Origin: Anaerobiospirillum sp.
GTDB taxonomy: Bacteria > Pseudomonadota > Gammaproteobacteria > Enterobacterales > Succinivibrionaceae
Direction: 5' to 3'
Length of the DNA: 64,000 bases
Assembly: GCA_029258325.1 (NCBI GenBank)
Contig: JARHZF010000097.1
Coordinates: 38,595-102,594, forward strand
Under the pieces are notes generated by a model that saw only the letters and a list, made by a program, of their open reading frames with translations, did no database searches and was not told the DNA's origin. Shown here in pieces: positions 1 through 9,027 of the stretch. The position numbers and the translations under genes were made by a program. Positions within the stretch are counted from its first letter, which is position 1. Every line of letters starts with the position of its first letter.

Positions 1-161
1 ATGCATTACCAATTTTAATGGTTACAGCTGAGTCAAAGCGTGAGCAAATTATTGAAGCAGCTAAAGCAGGTGTTAATGGTTATATTGTTAAGCCATTTAC
101 AGCTGCAACATTAAAAGAAAAATTAGATAAAATCTTTGAAAGAGTTGACGGCGGTCAATAA
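1..161 (+). CDS. cheY: Chemotaxis response regulator CheY, C-terminal fragment
   Basis: This is the last 52 codons of a gene cut by the window start, in the frame beginning at base 3. The visible protein has the end of a CheY receiver domain: LMVTAES, where the T is the conserved switch Thr/Ser position, and GYIVKPFT, with the conserved Lys-Pro pair of the phosphorylation site. CheY-P binds the flagellar switch to change rotation. It lies 56 bases before cheZ, its phosphatase, in the usual gammaproteobacterial order. The N-terminal acidic pocket and the phospho-acceptor Asp lie outside the window. Confidence 0.9.
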   Translation, partial: ALPILMVTAESKREQIIEAAKAGVNGYIVKPFTAATLKEKLDKIFERVDGGQ

Positions 162-217
162 TTTTAAAATTTTTATGTAGGTGATATTTTAAGATAGAAC
201 TTTGGGGTAAATTCATC

Positions 218-1060
218 ATGAGTGATAGACAATGGCAAATAGGTGAACCACTTATTACCCTCGATGAAGCTAGAGAATTAGTTCTTCTATTAGAAGCAAG
301 TATGGATGAAGATGCTGATAATATGGTAGAACGTCTGGCTGAACGTGTAAGAATATATAAAGGTGATTCAGCTGATGACAGTAAAAATGAAAAGCAAAAA
401 GATATTCAATTATCTAATGGCGAAAAGATTTTTTCTGAAGTTGGAATTTTAACACGTGGTTTACATGATTCTATTAGAAATTTTGTTGAAGATTCAAGAT
501 TAAGAGTTATCACAGATGTTGAGTTCCCTGATGCTTCTGAGAGACTTCGTTATATTATCAATATGACAGATGCAGCAGCAACTAAAACAATAGATGCTGT
601 TGATGCATGTAGTCCTATGGCAGATAAATTAAGTAATTCTATAGAAGAATTAATGCCAATGTGGGATAGATTAATGCATGGAAATATTGATAGATTTGAA
701 TTTGTAAGATTATGTCATGATATTGATAGTCTTTTAGTTCAAACAAGAGCCGATGTTTCTATTCTTTCAAGTCATCTACAAAAAATATTATTAGCACAAG
801 ATTATCAAGATCTTACAGGTCAAATGATTCAAAAGATCATTGGTCTTGTTGGTGAAGTTGAAGATAAGTTAGTTTCATTCTTAACAAATGTTTCTGAATA
901 TCTTCCTGGTGCAAATACCGCAAAAGTTGATAAAACAGCCCATGCTAAACAGACTGCTGTTGAAGCTCAAGGACCTGCATTGGCAAGACAAAAAGCTAAT
1001 GCAGAGGCTGCAGCTACACAAGATGAAGTTGATGATTTATTAGCAAGTTTAGGCTTTTAA
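218..1060 (+). CDS. cheZ: Protein phosphatase CheZ
   Basis: CheZ removes the phosphate from CheY-P and so ends the motor-switching signal; it acts in the cytoplasm as a long four-helix-bundle dimer. The 280-residue protein has the family signature DYQDLTGQMI around residue 193, which contains the catalytic Asp and Gln. It ends in DEVDDLLASLGF, the conserved CheY-binding C-terminal helix. The stretch between (about residues 235-265) is Ala/Lys/Gln-rich and probably flexible. It is longer than E. coli CheZ (214 residues), mostly at the N-terminus, as in polar-flagellum species. It sits between cheY and cheA and is probably co-transcribed with them. Confidence 0.95.
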   Translation: MSDRQWQIGEPLITLDEARELVLLLEASMDEDADNMVERLAERVRIYKGDSADDSKNEKQKDIQLSNGEKIFSEVGILTRGLHDSIRNFVEDSRLRVITDVEFPDASERLRYIINMTDAAATKTIDAVDACSPMADKLSNSIEELMPMWDRLMHGNIDRFEFVRLCHDIDSLLVQTRADVSILSSHLQKILLAQDYQDLTGQMIQKIIGLVGEVEDKLVSFLTNVSEYLPGANTAKVDKTAHAKQTAVEAQGPALARQKANAEAAATQDEVDDLLASLGF

Positions 1061-1075
1061 TTAAGGATAATTACA

Positions 1076-3052
1076 ATGGATGAGGAAATTCTACAGGATT
1101 TCTTGGTTGAAGCTGGTGAGCTTATCGAAAAATTAGATGAGCAACTTGTTAATATTGAGAAAACACCTGATGATAAAGATTTATTAAATGCTATATTCAG
1201 AGGCTTCCATACTGTAAAAGGTGGTGCAGGCTTCCTTGAATTAACAGATCTTGTAAATATTACACACGCAGCTGAAAACGTATTCGATCAATTAAGAAAT
1301 GGCTTGATTAAAATGAGTCCAGTTTTAATGGATGCAGTTTTACAAGCATATGATCAAATTACAACAATGTTTACAGCTGTTCAAAACAGAGAGCCTTTAG
1401 AGCCAGCTCCAGCTGAGCTTATTGAAAGACTTCATGATTTAGCTGATGGAAAAATTGGTGGTGATGCATCTGCAGCAGCTCCTGTAGCAACTCCTGCTCC
1501 AGAACCAGCTCCAGCACCTGCTCCAGAACCAACACCTGCACCAGCTCCAACTCCAGCACCTGCAGCAGAACAATCAGATGAAGGATCTATTGATGACATT
1601 ACAGAAGAAGAGTTTGAAGCTCTATTAGATCAACTTCATGGTAAAGGTGGTGCTCCAGGTCATGATCGTCATGAAAAAGATGATACAGATGCTGAGTTTG
1701 ATGCTTTATTACAAAATGCAGCTCAAGCACCTGCAGCAGCTCCAGCTCCTGCACCTACTCCAGCTCCAGCAGTAGCTCCTGCACCAAAAGCAGCAGCCCC
1801 TGTAGCTAAAGCAGCTCCTGCTAAAGAACCAGCAAAAGCACAAGAAAAAACAGCTGCAGAAGCAATTGCTGATACAACAGTTCGTGTTGATACCAAGATT
1901 CTTGATGATATCATGAATATGGTAGGTGAACTTGTTCTTGTTAGAAACAGATTATTATCAATAGCATCTCATCGTTCAGATCAAGAGATGAATAAGGTTA
2001 TCTCAAATCTAGACGTAGTAACAGGCGACCTTCAAGGTGCTGTTATGAAGACTAGAATGCAACCTATTAAGAAAGTTTTTGGTAGATTCCCTCGTGTTGT
2101 ACGTGACCTTGCAAGAAAACTTAATAAGAAGATTGAGTTAAGAATGGAAGGTGAAGAGACAGAATTAGATAAGAATCTAGTTGATGCTCTTGCAGATCCA
2201 ATGGTTCACATGGTTCGTAACTGTTGTGACCATGGTATTGAAAGTCCAGAAGATAGACGTGCAGCAGGCAAATCAGAATTAGGTACAATTATTTTATCAG
2301 CAGCACAACAAGGCGATCATATTTTATTACGTATTACCGATGATGGTAAGGGTATGGATCCTGATAAATTACGTGCTACAGCTGTAAGAAAAGGCGTTAT
2401 GGATGAAGCTTCAGCTGAAAGATTATCAGATGAAGACACCTTAAATTTAATATTTGCTCCTGGCTTCTCAACAAACACTGCAGTTACTGATATTTCAGGT
2501 CGTGGTGTTGGTATGGACGTGGTTAAGACAAATATTACAAAACTAAATGGTTCTGTACGTGTTTTATCAAAGTTAGGTGAAGGTTCAACAATTGAAATTA
2601 AGGTTCCTCTAACTCTTGCAATTTTACCTACACTAATGATTCAAATTTCAGATAGAACATTTGCTTTACCTTTAACATCTGTATCAGAGATCTTCTACTT
2701 ACCATTAGATCAAATGAGAAATGTAGATGGTCAAAATACTATTGTTATTCGTGATAAAGCAGTTCCATTATTCTTCTTAAGAGAATGGTTTGAACATAGA
2801 CCTCTTGAGAATCTAAAAGAAACTAAAGCACATATAGTTTTAGTACAAGTATCTGCAGCACAATTAGTAGGTTTTGTTGTAGACGATCTTTTAGGTCAAG
2901 AAGAAGTTGTTATTAAGCCATTAGATAATGTATTAAGACATACTCCAGGTATGGCTGGTGCAACTGTAACATCTGATGGTGGTATTGCATTAATTTTAGA
3001 TATTCCTGGTCTGATTAGAGCATATGCTCATAAGACTATGAATCGTTTTTAA
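1076..3052 (+). CDS. cheA: Chemotaxis histidine kinase CheA
   Basis: CheA is the receptor-coupled kinase that phosphorylates CheY and CheB. The 658-residue protein starts with an Hpt domain; the phospho-accepting His is His45 in FHTVKGGAGF. Two Pro/Ala-rich linkers (about residues 135-165 and 212-260) flank a short island with EEEFEALLDQLHG and EFDALL motifs. From about residue 265 come the dimerisation helices, the HATPase domain (N box VRNCCDHGIE, G1 DDGKGMD, G2 GRGVGMDV) and a C-terminal CheW-like P5 domain. No clear CheY-binding P2 domain is visible. The acidic island sits where Vibrio-type CheA carries the segment that interacts with ParP; that role here is inferred from the neighbouring parC-parP genes. 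Confidence 0.95.
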   Translation: MDEEILQDFLVEAGELIEKLDEQLVNIEKTPDDKDLLNAIFRGFHTVKGGAGFLELTDLVNITHAAENVFDQLRNGLIKMSPVLMDAVLQAYDQITTMFTAVQNREPLEPAPAELIERLHDLADGKIGGDASAAAPVATPAPEPAPAPAPEPTPAPAPTPAPAAEQSDEGSIDDITEEEFEALLDQLHGKGGAPGHDRHEKDDTDAEFDALLQNAAQAPAAAPAPAPTPAPAVAPAPKAAAPVAKAAPAKEPAKAQEKTAAEAIADTTVRVDTKILDDIMNMVGELVLVRNRLLSIASHRSDQEMNKVISNLDVVTGDLQGAVMKTRMQPIKKVFGRFPRVVRDLARKLNKKIELRMEGEETELDKNLVDALADPMVHMVRNCCDHGIESPEDRRAAGKSELGTIILSAAQQGDHILLRITDDGKGMDPDKLRATAVRKGVMDEASAERLSDEDTLNLIFAPGFSTNTAVTDISGRGVGMDVVKTNITKLNGSVRVLSKLGEGSTIEIKVPLTLAILPTLMIQISDRTFALPLTSVSEIFYLPLDQMRNVDGQNTIVIRDKAVPLFFLREWFEHRPLENLKETKAHIVLVQVSAAQLVGFVVDDLLGQEEVVIKPLDNVLRHTPGMAGATVTSDGGIALILDIPGLIRAYAHKTMNRF

Positions 3053-3076
3053 TTGGAAAAAAAACAGGGGTTTTTA

Positions 3077-4360
3077 ATGGCGATTCGCGTTTTAATTGTG
3101 GATGATTCAGCTTTTTTTAGAAAAAGATTAACTGAAATCATTACTGGTGATAATACATTAGAAGTATGTGGCGAGGCTAAAGATGGTCGCGAAGGCGTCG
3201 AATTAGCAGCAAAATTGCGTCCTGATGTAATTACTATGGACGTAGAAATGCCAGTTATGGATGGTATTACTGCTGTAAAAGAAATTATGGCAAAAACACC
3301 AACCCCAATTTTAATGTTTTCATCTCTTACTGTAGAGGGTGCATCATCAACATTTAAGGCATTAGAGGCTGGTGCTATAGACTTTATGCCAAAGAATTTT
3401 GATGATATTGCTCATAGACGTGAGGATGCATTAAATCAATTAAGAGCAAGCATTAAAGCTGTTTCTAAATCAAGAGTTGGAAGAAGAACTAGTTTTGCAT
3501 CAAGTAGTGCAACAACTACTACTACAAGACCTGCAACATCTAGTTTTGCAAGTAGAACTACTTCAACATTAAATACAACAAGAACAGTAGGTTCTACTTT
3601 ATCTTCTACAAGAACAACTTCATTGCAAAGCTCTCCTGCTAATAAAGGTGCATTAGATGCAACTCATATGGCTTATGAGAAGATTCAAACTCAATTAGCT
3701 AATGTTGATCAAGGTAAACCTGCAGCTGCAATGAAATTTACCTTTGGTGACAATGCTGATAAGACAACAATCTTCAAAAAGTCAGGTAAGAGACATGATC
3801 TTATTGCAATTGGATCATCAACAGGTGGTCCTATAGCATTACAAAATGTTATACCAAAGCTTCCTTTATTAAATGTTCCTATTGTTATTGTTCAACATAT
3901 GCCACCAGCTTTTACAACAACATTTGCTCAAAGACTAGATGCTTTATCTCAGTACACAGTAGTTGAAGCAAAAGATGGTGATATATTAGAACCAAATCAT
4001 TGCTATATTGCTCCAGGTGGTATGCAAATGATTTTTGAACGTGCTTTAGGAAAGACAAAAGTTAGAATATTAAAAGGCGACAATCGTGTTGTTTATCACC
4101 CTTGTGTTGACGTTTCTTTTGCATCTCTTGCTCAACAATATGGTGGAAAAGTTCTCTCAATTATCTTAACAGGCATGGGTTCTGATGGATGTGAGGGTTG
4201 TCGTTTATTTAAGAGACAAGGTGGCGTAGTCTGGGCACAAAATGAAGAAACTTGTGTTGTTTATGGTATGCCTCAAGCTGTTGTAAATGCAGGTATTTCT
4301 GATCAAGTTTTACCACTTGAAAAGATCGCTGGATGTATTGTTGAAGAGATGAAACCTTAA
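3077..4360 (+). CDS. cheB: Protein-glutamate methylesterase CheB
   Basis: CheB demethylates (and deamidates) chemoreceptors during adaptation and is activated by CheA. The N-terminal receiver domain has the acidic pair DD at residues 9-10 and the phospho-acceptor Asp55 in TMDVEMPVMDG. The C-terminal esterase domain has AIGSSTGGP (catalytic Ser), QHMPPAFT (His) and LTGMGSDG (Asp). Between them, about residues 133-225, is an unusually long Ser/Thr-rich linker. The open frame extends upstream to a TTG directly after the cheA stop, but ATG at 3077 has a good ribosome site (CAGGGG, 6 bases upstream), giving 427 residues. It is co-transcribed with cheA. Confidence 0.94.
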   Translation: MAIRVLIVDDSAFFRKRLTEIITGDNTLEVCGEAKDGREGVELAAKLRPDVITMDVEMPVMDGITAVKEIMAKTPTPILMFSSLTVEGASSTFKALEAGAIDFMPKNFDDIAHRREDALNQLRASIKAVSKSRVGRRTSFASSSATTTTTRPATSSFASRTTSTLNTTRTVGSTLSSTRTTSLQSSPANKGALDATHMAYEKIQTQLANVDQGKPAAAMKFTFGDNADKTTIFKKSGKRHDLIAIGSSTGGPIALQNVIPKLPLLNVPIVIVQHMPPAFTTTFAQRLDALSQYTVVEAKDGDILEPNHCYIAPGGMQMIFERALGKTKVRILKGDNRVVYHPCVDVSFASLAQQYGGKVLSIILTGMGSDGCEGCRLFKRQGGVVWAQNEETCVVYGMPQAVVNAGISDQVLPLEKIAGCIVEEMKP

Positions 4361-4371
4361 GGTAAAATTTT

Positions 4372-5115
4372 ATGAACTTAATTGGTATTGTAGCTGCTGT
4401 TGGTTGTATTATTGCAACTATGTTAATTGAAGGTACCCACCCAGGTGCACTTGTTAACTTACCTGCTTTCTTGATCGTGGTAGGTACTTCTTTCTCAGCT
4501 GGTCTAGTACAGTTTGCACCAAAAGATATTGGTTCTGCTTTAAAGCACTTTGGTTGGTTAATTGCACCACCTCATGTTAACTTAGAAGCACAAGCTGAAT
4601 TCTTAGCAGGTATGTCTGCAACTGCACGTCAACAAGGTATTCTATCTCTTGAAAACTCAGTAGGTTCTGCTCCTGATGATTTTACAAGAAATGGTATTCA
4701 AATGATTGTAGATGGTGTAGATAAAGAATCTTTAGCAAAACTACTAGATAATGCAATTCAAGTAGAACAAGAAAAATTAGAACCAAATGCTAAGTTCTAT
4801 GAAGCTGTTGGTGGTTATGCTCCTACATTCGGTATTATCGGTGCGGTGCTTGGTCTTATTCACGCTATGGGTCTTTTAGATAGACCTGACTTACTAGGTC
4901 CATCAATTGCTGTGGCATTCGTTGCTACTATTTATGGTCTAGTTTTAGCTAACATTGTTTGTCTTCCAGCAGCAAACCGTATTAAGAACTTAAATAGTGA
5001 AATTGCCATGTACAAGTACATGACATTAGAAGGTCTTGTATCTATAGCAAGTTCAGAAAATACAATGATGTTAAAGCGTCGTGTTTCTGCATTTACTGGT
5101 ACTTTCTCAGATTAA
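4372..5115 (+). CDS. motC: Flagellar motor stator protein, MotA/MotC type
   Basis: This is the ion-channel subunit of a flagellar stator, in the inner membrane, partnered by the MotB-type protein encoded next. Its 247 residues match the usual length of MotC/PomA. Two N-terminal hydrophobic segments (residues 2-20 and 29-48) and two later ones (about 150-170 and 180-200) flank a cytoplasmic loop. GAVLGLIHAM and the segment around AFVATIYGLVLAN are typical of transmembrane helices 3 and 4. Its place between cheB and a ParA-type gene matches motC-motD of Pseudomonas. Ion choice (H+ or Na+) cannot be read with confidence. Confidence 0.9.
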   Translation: MNLIGIVAAVGCIIATMLIEGTHPGALVNLPAFLIVVGTSFSAGLVQFAPKDIGSALKHFGWLIAPPHVNLEAQAEFLAGMSATARQQGILSLENSVGSAPDDFTRNGIQMIVDGVDKESLAKLLDNAIQVEQEKLEPNAKFYEAVGGYAPTFGIIGAVLGLIHAMGLLDRPDLLGPSIAVAFVATIYGLVLANIVCLPAANRIKNLNSEIAMYKYMTLEGLVSIASSENTMMLKRRVSAFTGTFSD

Positions 5116-5143
5116 TTTTACTAATTAAAAAAAGGGTAGAATT

Positions 5144-6334
5144 ATGAAAAAGAAAGCAGAAGGTCATGAGAACCATGAAAGATGGATGGTGTCTTATGCT
5201 GACTTCTTAACATTACTTTTTGCTGTATTCGTTGTTTTGTATTCATTTGCTATGGCAAAACAATCTGATGCTCAAAGAATGGTAAGAGGTGTTGTAGAAT
5301 CATTTAGTGAGGTAGGTTTTGCCTCACCTTCATCTGCACTTGTTACTGTACCAGGTCCTATGTCTGCAACAGCATCTATTGCTGCTTTATCATCAACTTC
5401 AGAAACTGATGAGGTAACTCAACAGGTTCAAGGTGGCGGCGGCGTTATGGATTTTGGTCAAAAACAAATTCAAGATGTAAGTGCTGAAGGTTCAACTGAA
5501 GAAGTTACTGATGATGATGTAATAGTAAAAGCAGATGCTAATAAAACACAAGGTAACTTAACTCATACTGAAGTACAAAAACCAACATCAGGTACTATAC
5601 CTAAGGATGTCAATAATGCTGATAATCCAAATATGGCTAAAGGCGATGGTGGTGAATCTATTGGTAACGATCCTACTTTAGTATCAGATGGTGGTACTGG
5701 TGTTACTGATACAGATACTTTAGGTAAGAGTGTTTATGGTCATCCATTTGATGCTATTAAGAAATCAGTATCTAATATGATTTCTGATAGTGGTCTACAA
5801 GATCAAGTTGTACTTGAGGATGATGGTAGATGGTTAACTATTAACATAAGCTCAGGCATTTTATTTGCTCAAGGCTCAGCATCTATCTTAAATCCAGCTA
5901 AAGCAATTATTAATGAAATAGCAAAAGCTCTAACTCCTATTAATAATTATATTAAGGTTAGAGGTTATACAGATAATGTGTTTGAAGATACTGGTGTATA
6001 TTCAAATAACTGGGAACTTTCCGCATCTCGTGCTATTGCAGTATTGCTTCAATTAGTAAATCAAGGTGTAGACCCAAATAGATTATCTATTGAAGGTTAT
6101 GGTCAATATGCACCATTTTACTCAAATACAACCTTAGCAGGTAGAGCTCAAAATAGACGTGTAGTAATTGCAGTTTCACGCTTTGCAGTTGTTGGTCGTC
6201 ATTTAGATGTATTACCTGGTGATGATGAAAAATTAGTTGAAACTCCTGCAGCTCTTCGTGCAGGTTCTGGTGATGTTAAAGTTAAAACTAATTCTGATGG
6301 TGTAGTTGAGTTAGACATCAATAATAAGAAGTAG
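5144..6334 (+). CDS. motD: Flagellar motor stator protein, MotB/MotD type
   Basis: This is the peptidoglycan-anchored stator subunit. One N-terminal transmembrane helix (residues 14-37, WMVSYADFLTLLFAVF) carries the ion-binding Asp20. The C-terminal part (about 220-350) is an OmpA-like domain with VRGYTDN and LSASRAIAVLLQL, which binds peptidoglycan. The 396-residue length exceeds that of Pseudomonas-type MotD by about 100 residues. Most of the excess is a Gly/Thr/Asp-rich linker at about residues 65-190, and there is a short acidic tail after the OmpA domain. It is in an operon with motC, 28 bases downstream. Confidence 0.92.
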   Translation: MKKKAEGHENHERWMVSYADFLTLLFAVFVVLYSFAMAKQSDAQRMVRGVVESFSEVGFASPSSALVTVPGPMSATASIAALSSTSETDEVTQQVQGGGGVMDFGQKQIQDVSAEGSTEEVTDDDVIVKADANKTQGNLTHTEVQKPTSGTIPKDVNNADNPNMAKGDGGESIGNDPTLVSDGGTGVTDTDTLGKSVYGHPFDAIKKSVSNMISDSGLQDQVVLEDDGRWLTINISSGILFAQGSASILNPAKAIINEIAKALTPINNYIKVRGYTDNVFEDTGVYSNNWELSASRAIAVLLQLVNQGVDPNRLSIEGYGQYAPFYSNTTLAGRAQNRRVVIAVSRFAVVGRHLDVLPGDDEKLVETPAALRAGSGDVKVKTNSDGVVELDINNKK

Positions 6335-6343
6335 GAGTTTATT

Positions 6344-7261
6344 GTGTTAGTATGGGCAATTGCAAGTCAAAAAGGTGGTGTTGGTAAGACAACAACAGTT
6401 GCATCTCTTGCAGGTTGGTTACAAAAAGAGCACTTAAGAGTGCTCGTTGTAGACACTGATCCTCATGCTTCATTAACCTCATATTTAGGTTATGAAGATG
6501 AGAAAGTAGATCACAGTCTATTTGACATATATGCTGCAGATAAGATTACAAGAAATCTTGTTTTAAAGAGCATAACCCATACTAAATATCAAGGCTTAGA
6601 CTTAATAGCATCTTCAATGACACTAGCTACTATAGATAGACAACTATCAGGAAAAGCTGGTGTCGGTAGAATTTTATCTAAATCCTTAAAATTAATTGAA
6701 GATTGTTATGATATTGTATTAATCGACTGTCCACCTGTATTAGGTGCTTTAATGGTTAATGCTTTAGTAAGTTCAACTCTTATTATTGTTCCAACACAAT
6801 CTGAATTTTTAGCCCTTAAGGGACTTCAAGGTATGGTACGTACCTTTAGTATTATGAATAGTGCAGATACAAATACATCTATTGAATATACTATAGTACC
6901 AACAATGTTTGATAAACGTACACGTGCTGCTAATAAATCCCTTGAGTATATGCGTGAAAATTATAAAGATAAAGTATGGGGTGGAGTAATTCCTATCGAT
7001 ACTTTATTTAGAGAATCCTCTGCTCAAAGAAGACCACTTCCTTTAATGGATGAAGGTTGTAGAGGTTCTCTTGCTTATAAAACATTACTTGTTGATTTAA
7101 TAACAAAAGAATTATCATCATCTCATAAAAGTAGAGTAACTCCTGCTACTGCTGCAATTTTAACATCAGATGATGATGAGGACTTTACTTCTACAGATTC
7201 TCCTGCAAAGAAGATAGAGAATAGTGTAGTAGATATGGTTCGTAAAGATTTAATAAAATAG
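6344..7261 (+). CDS. parC: ParA-family ATPase for polar chemotaxis arrays (ParC type)
   Basis: This is a ParA/MinD-type P-loop ATPase. The deviant Walker A motif KGGVGKTTT lies at residues 10-18, VVDTDPHAS follows at about 35, and DIVLIDCPP is the Walker B region at about 125-133. In Vibrio the orthologue in this operon position recruits chemotaxis arrays to the flagellar pole. The start is GTG at 6344 with TAGGAG 7 bases upstream, right after the motD stop. The last 50 residues are Ser/Asp-rich and look disordered. It is not a plasmid partition gene: it sits inside the che operon and has no parB neighbour. The symbol follows Vibrio usage and is unrelated to topoisomerase IV ParC. Confidence 0.85.
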   Translation: MLVWAIASQKGGVGKTTTVASLAGWLQKEHLRVLVVDTDPHASLTSYLGYEDEKVDHSLFDIYAADKITRNLVLKSITHTKYQGLDLIASSMTLATIDRQLSGKAGVGRILSKSLKLIEDCYDIVLIDCPPVLGALMVNALVSSTLIIVPTQSEFLALKGLQGMVRTFSIMNSADTNTSIEYTIVPTMFDKRTRAANKSLEYMRENYKDKVWGGVIPIDTLFRESSAQRRPLPLMDEGCRGSLAYKTLLVDLITKELSSSHKSRVTPATAAILTSDDDEDFTSTDSPAKKIENSVVDMVRKDLIK

Positions 7262-7273
7262 GTGGATAGTGGG

Positions 7274-8449
7274 ATGTCTTTAAGTCATCAACTCAAAGAA
7301 GAAGAAACATTAGTTGCTTATTTTAAGCAAATGCTTACAGAATCAGTTGATGAAGATGATAATGTAAGAGTACCTTCTTTTGATACAGATATAGAAGATA
7401 AAAGTGATTTAATAGATAATTCTATTCATCTAAAGGCAGATAATGAGACAGTAGAGAAAAAACAAAAAGAGGAAAGTTTTGTTATTCCTACTGAAAAAGA
7501 GAGTAAGCCTGATTTAGAGCAAGCTCCTTTTGAAATGCAACTTCAAGTAAAAGAAGAAGTTAGTGTCAAACCAGTTGCGACAATTGAAAAACCAAAACAA
7601 TCTTTAGAGTCTCTTTTAAAAACAGTTCAAACAGTTGCTATGGAAGATACTGTTGAACATGTTGATGTAAAAACTGAAGTAAAAGTAGAAGAGCCTAAAG
7701 TTTTAGTACAAGAAAAAGTAGAGACAAAGGTAGAAGCACCTAAGGTACAAGTAGAACAAATAGCTCCTCCTGTAGAGACAAAAGTAGAGGTTGCCCCTAA
7801 AGTTGTACCTAAGATAGTAACACCTGAGGTAAAAGTTGTAACTCCAGTTGCTAAAACTGAACCTATAGTTAAGGTAGAAACATCTCAAGTTGTAACTAAC
7901 ACTACAGATATAGTTCATGAAACACAAGTTGAAGCTAGTGTAGCTCATGAAAATAAAAATGTTTATGAATGGAAAAATATTGAAACTGAAGAAGAATTTC
8001 AAACTTTATTTTTCATTGTTCAAGGCGTTAGATATGCTGTACCTTTAATTGATTTAGGTGCAATTATTGAATGCAAAAAAGTAACTCAAATATTTGGTAA
8101 ACCTAGTTGGTATATGGGTATTACTGATGTTAGAGGCAGAAAATTAAATATAGTAGATACATTAAGATGGGTAGTACCTACAGTAAATGAGTCTCCAGAT
8201 AAGTATCCTTATTTAGTTTCTTTATCTAATAGTGATTGGTCTTTAGGCTGTAATGAGCTTGAGGGTAATCGTACAATATCACGTGATCAAGTTAATTGGC
8301 GTAAAACTGCAGGAACTAGACCTTGGCTTGCTGGTATTGTAAAAAAAGAAATGTGTGCATTATTGCATGTTGATGAACTAATAAGATTATTTAAACAAGG
8401 CATGGATCAAAAATCCATACTAAAAAAAGATCTTAATAATAAAAAATAA
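7274..8449 (+). CDS. parP: CheW-domain polar coupling protein (ParP type)
   Basis: A C-terminal CheW-like domain (about residues 240-385, with LFFIVQGVRYAVPLIDLGAI and DVRGRKLNIVDTLRW) follows a 230-residue low-complexity region rich in Val, Glu, Lys and Pro, with repeats such as VETKVEAPKV. In Vibrio, ParP joins ParC to CheA and the array; position directly after the ParA-type gene supports that role here. The longest frame begins at GTG 7262, but ATG 7274 is better placed 8 bases after AGGTGG, so 391 residues is preferred. The N-terminus (SLSHQLKEEETLVAYFKQML) may be the ParC-interacting part; that is inference. Confidence 0.82.
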   Translation: MSLSHQLKEEETLVAYFKQMLTESVDEDDNVRVPSFDTDIEDKSDLIDNSIHLKADNETVEKKQKEESFVIPTEKESKPDLEQAPFEMQLQVKEEVSVKPVATIEKPKQSLESLLKTVQTVAMEDTVEHVDVKTEVKVEEPKVLVQEKVETKVEAPKVQVEQIAPPVETKVEVAPKVVPKIVTPEVKVVTPVAKTEPIVKVETSQVVTNTTDIVHETQVEASVAHENKNVYEWKNIETEEEFQTLFFIVQGVRYAVPLIDLGAIIECKKVTQIFGKPSWYMGITDVRGRKLNIVDTLRWVVPTVNESPDKYPYLVSLSNSDWSLGCNELEGNRTISRDQVNWRKTAGTRPWLAGIVKKEMCALLHVDELIRLFKQGMDQKSILKKDLNNKK

Positions 8450-8509
8450 CAGATTTTTATTGTAAAATTACATACATTTGTTATCTAATGTAATAACGAG
8501 GAATATAAA

Positions 8510-9007
8510 ATGGCCGAGGAACAACAAGAATCAATAAGTCCTTTAGATGGTGATCAAGGTGAATTACTTCGCTGGGTTACATTTAAGCTAGATAGAGAAA
8601 TCTATGGTGTAAATGTAATGCAAGTACGTGAAGTATTACGTTACACTGATATTGCCCCAGTTCCTGGTGCTCCATCTTATGTATTAGGAATTATTAATCT
8701 TCGTGGTAATGTAGTAACTGTTATTGATACCAGAATGCGTTTTGGTCTACCAACAACAGAAGTTACTGATAATACTAGAATTATGATTATCGAATCAGAT
8801 AAACAAGTTATTGGTATTTTAGTAGATTCTGTAGCTGAAGTAGTAGATTTAAATACTGCAGATATTGATGATACACCAAACGTAGGTACTGAAGAAAGTG
8901 CTAAGTTTATTCGTGGTGTATGTAACAGAGAAAAAGAACTATTAATTTTAATTGATCTAAATAAACTACTTACTGAAGAAGAGTGGTCAGAGATTTCAAG
9001 TCTATAA
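8510..9007 (+). CDS. cheW: Chemotaxis adaptor protein CheW
   Basis: CheW couples chemoreceptors to CheA in the membrane-associated array. The 165-residue protein is a single CheW domain of normal length: WVTFKLDREIYGVNVMQVREVLRY, IINLRGNVVTVIDTRMRFGL and LVDSVAEVVDL are all present. The start has a clear ribosome site (ACGAGGAA). It is 60 bases after the ParP-type gene and is followed after 20 bases by the DUF2802 gene, as in Vibrio and Pseudomonas chemotaxis operons. Confidence 0.95.
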   Translation: MAEEQQESISPLDGDQGELLRWVTFKLDREIYGVNVMQVREVLRYTDIAPVPGAPSYVLGIINLRGNVVTVIDTRMRFGLPTTEVTDNTRIMIIESDKQVIGILVDSVAEVVDLNTADIDDTPNVGTEESAKFIRGVCNREKELLILIDLNKLLTEEEWSEISSL

Positions 9008-9027
9008 TATTAAATGGAATATTTTAG

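Noticed and set aside
1723..1914. Minus-strand Ala/Gly-rich frame
   Set aside because: Shadow of the Pro/Ala linker of CheA.
6344..7261. ParA-type gene as part of a plasmid or chromosome partition system
   Set aside because: It lies inside the chemotaxis operon, has no parB or parS next to it, and its neighbour has a CheW domain.
7703..8002. Minus-strand 99-codon frame rich in Tyr, Phe and Leu
   Set aside because: It is the complement of the Lys/Glu/Val repeat region of the ParP-type gene; a composition artefact.
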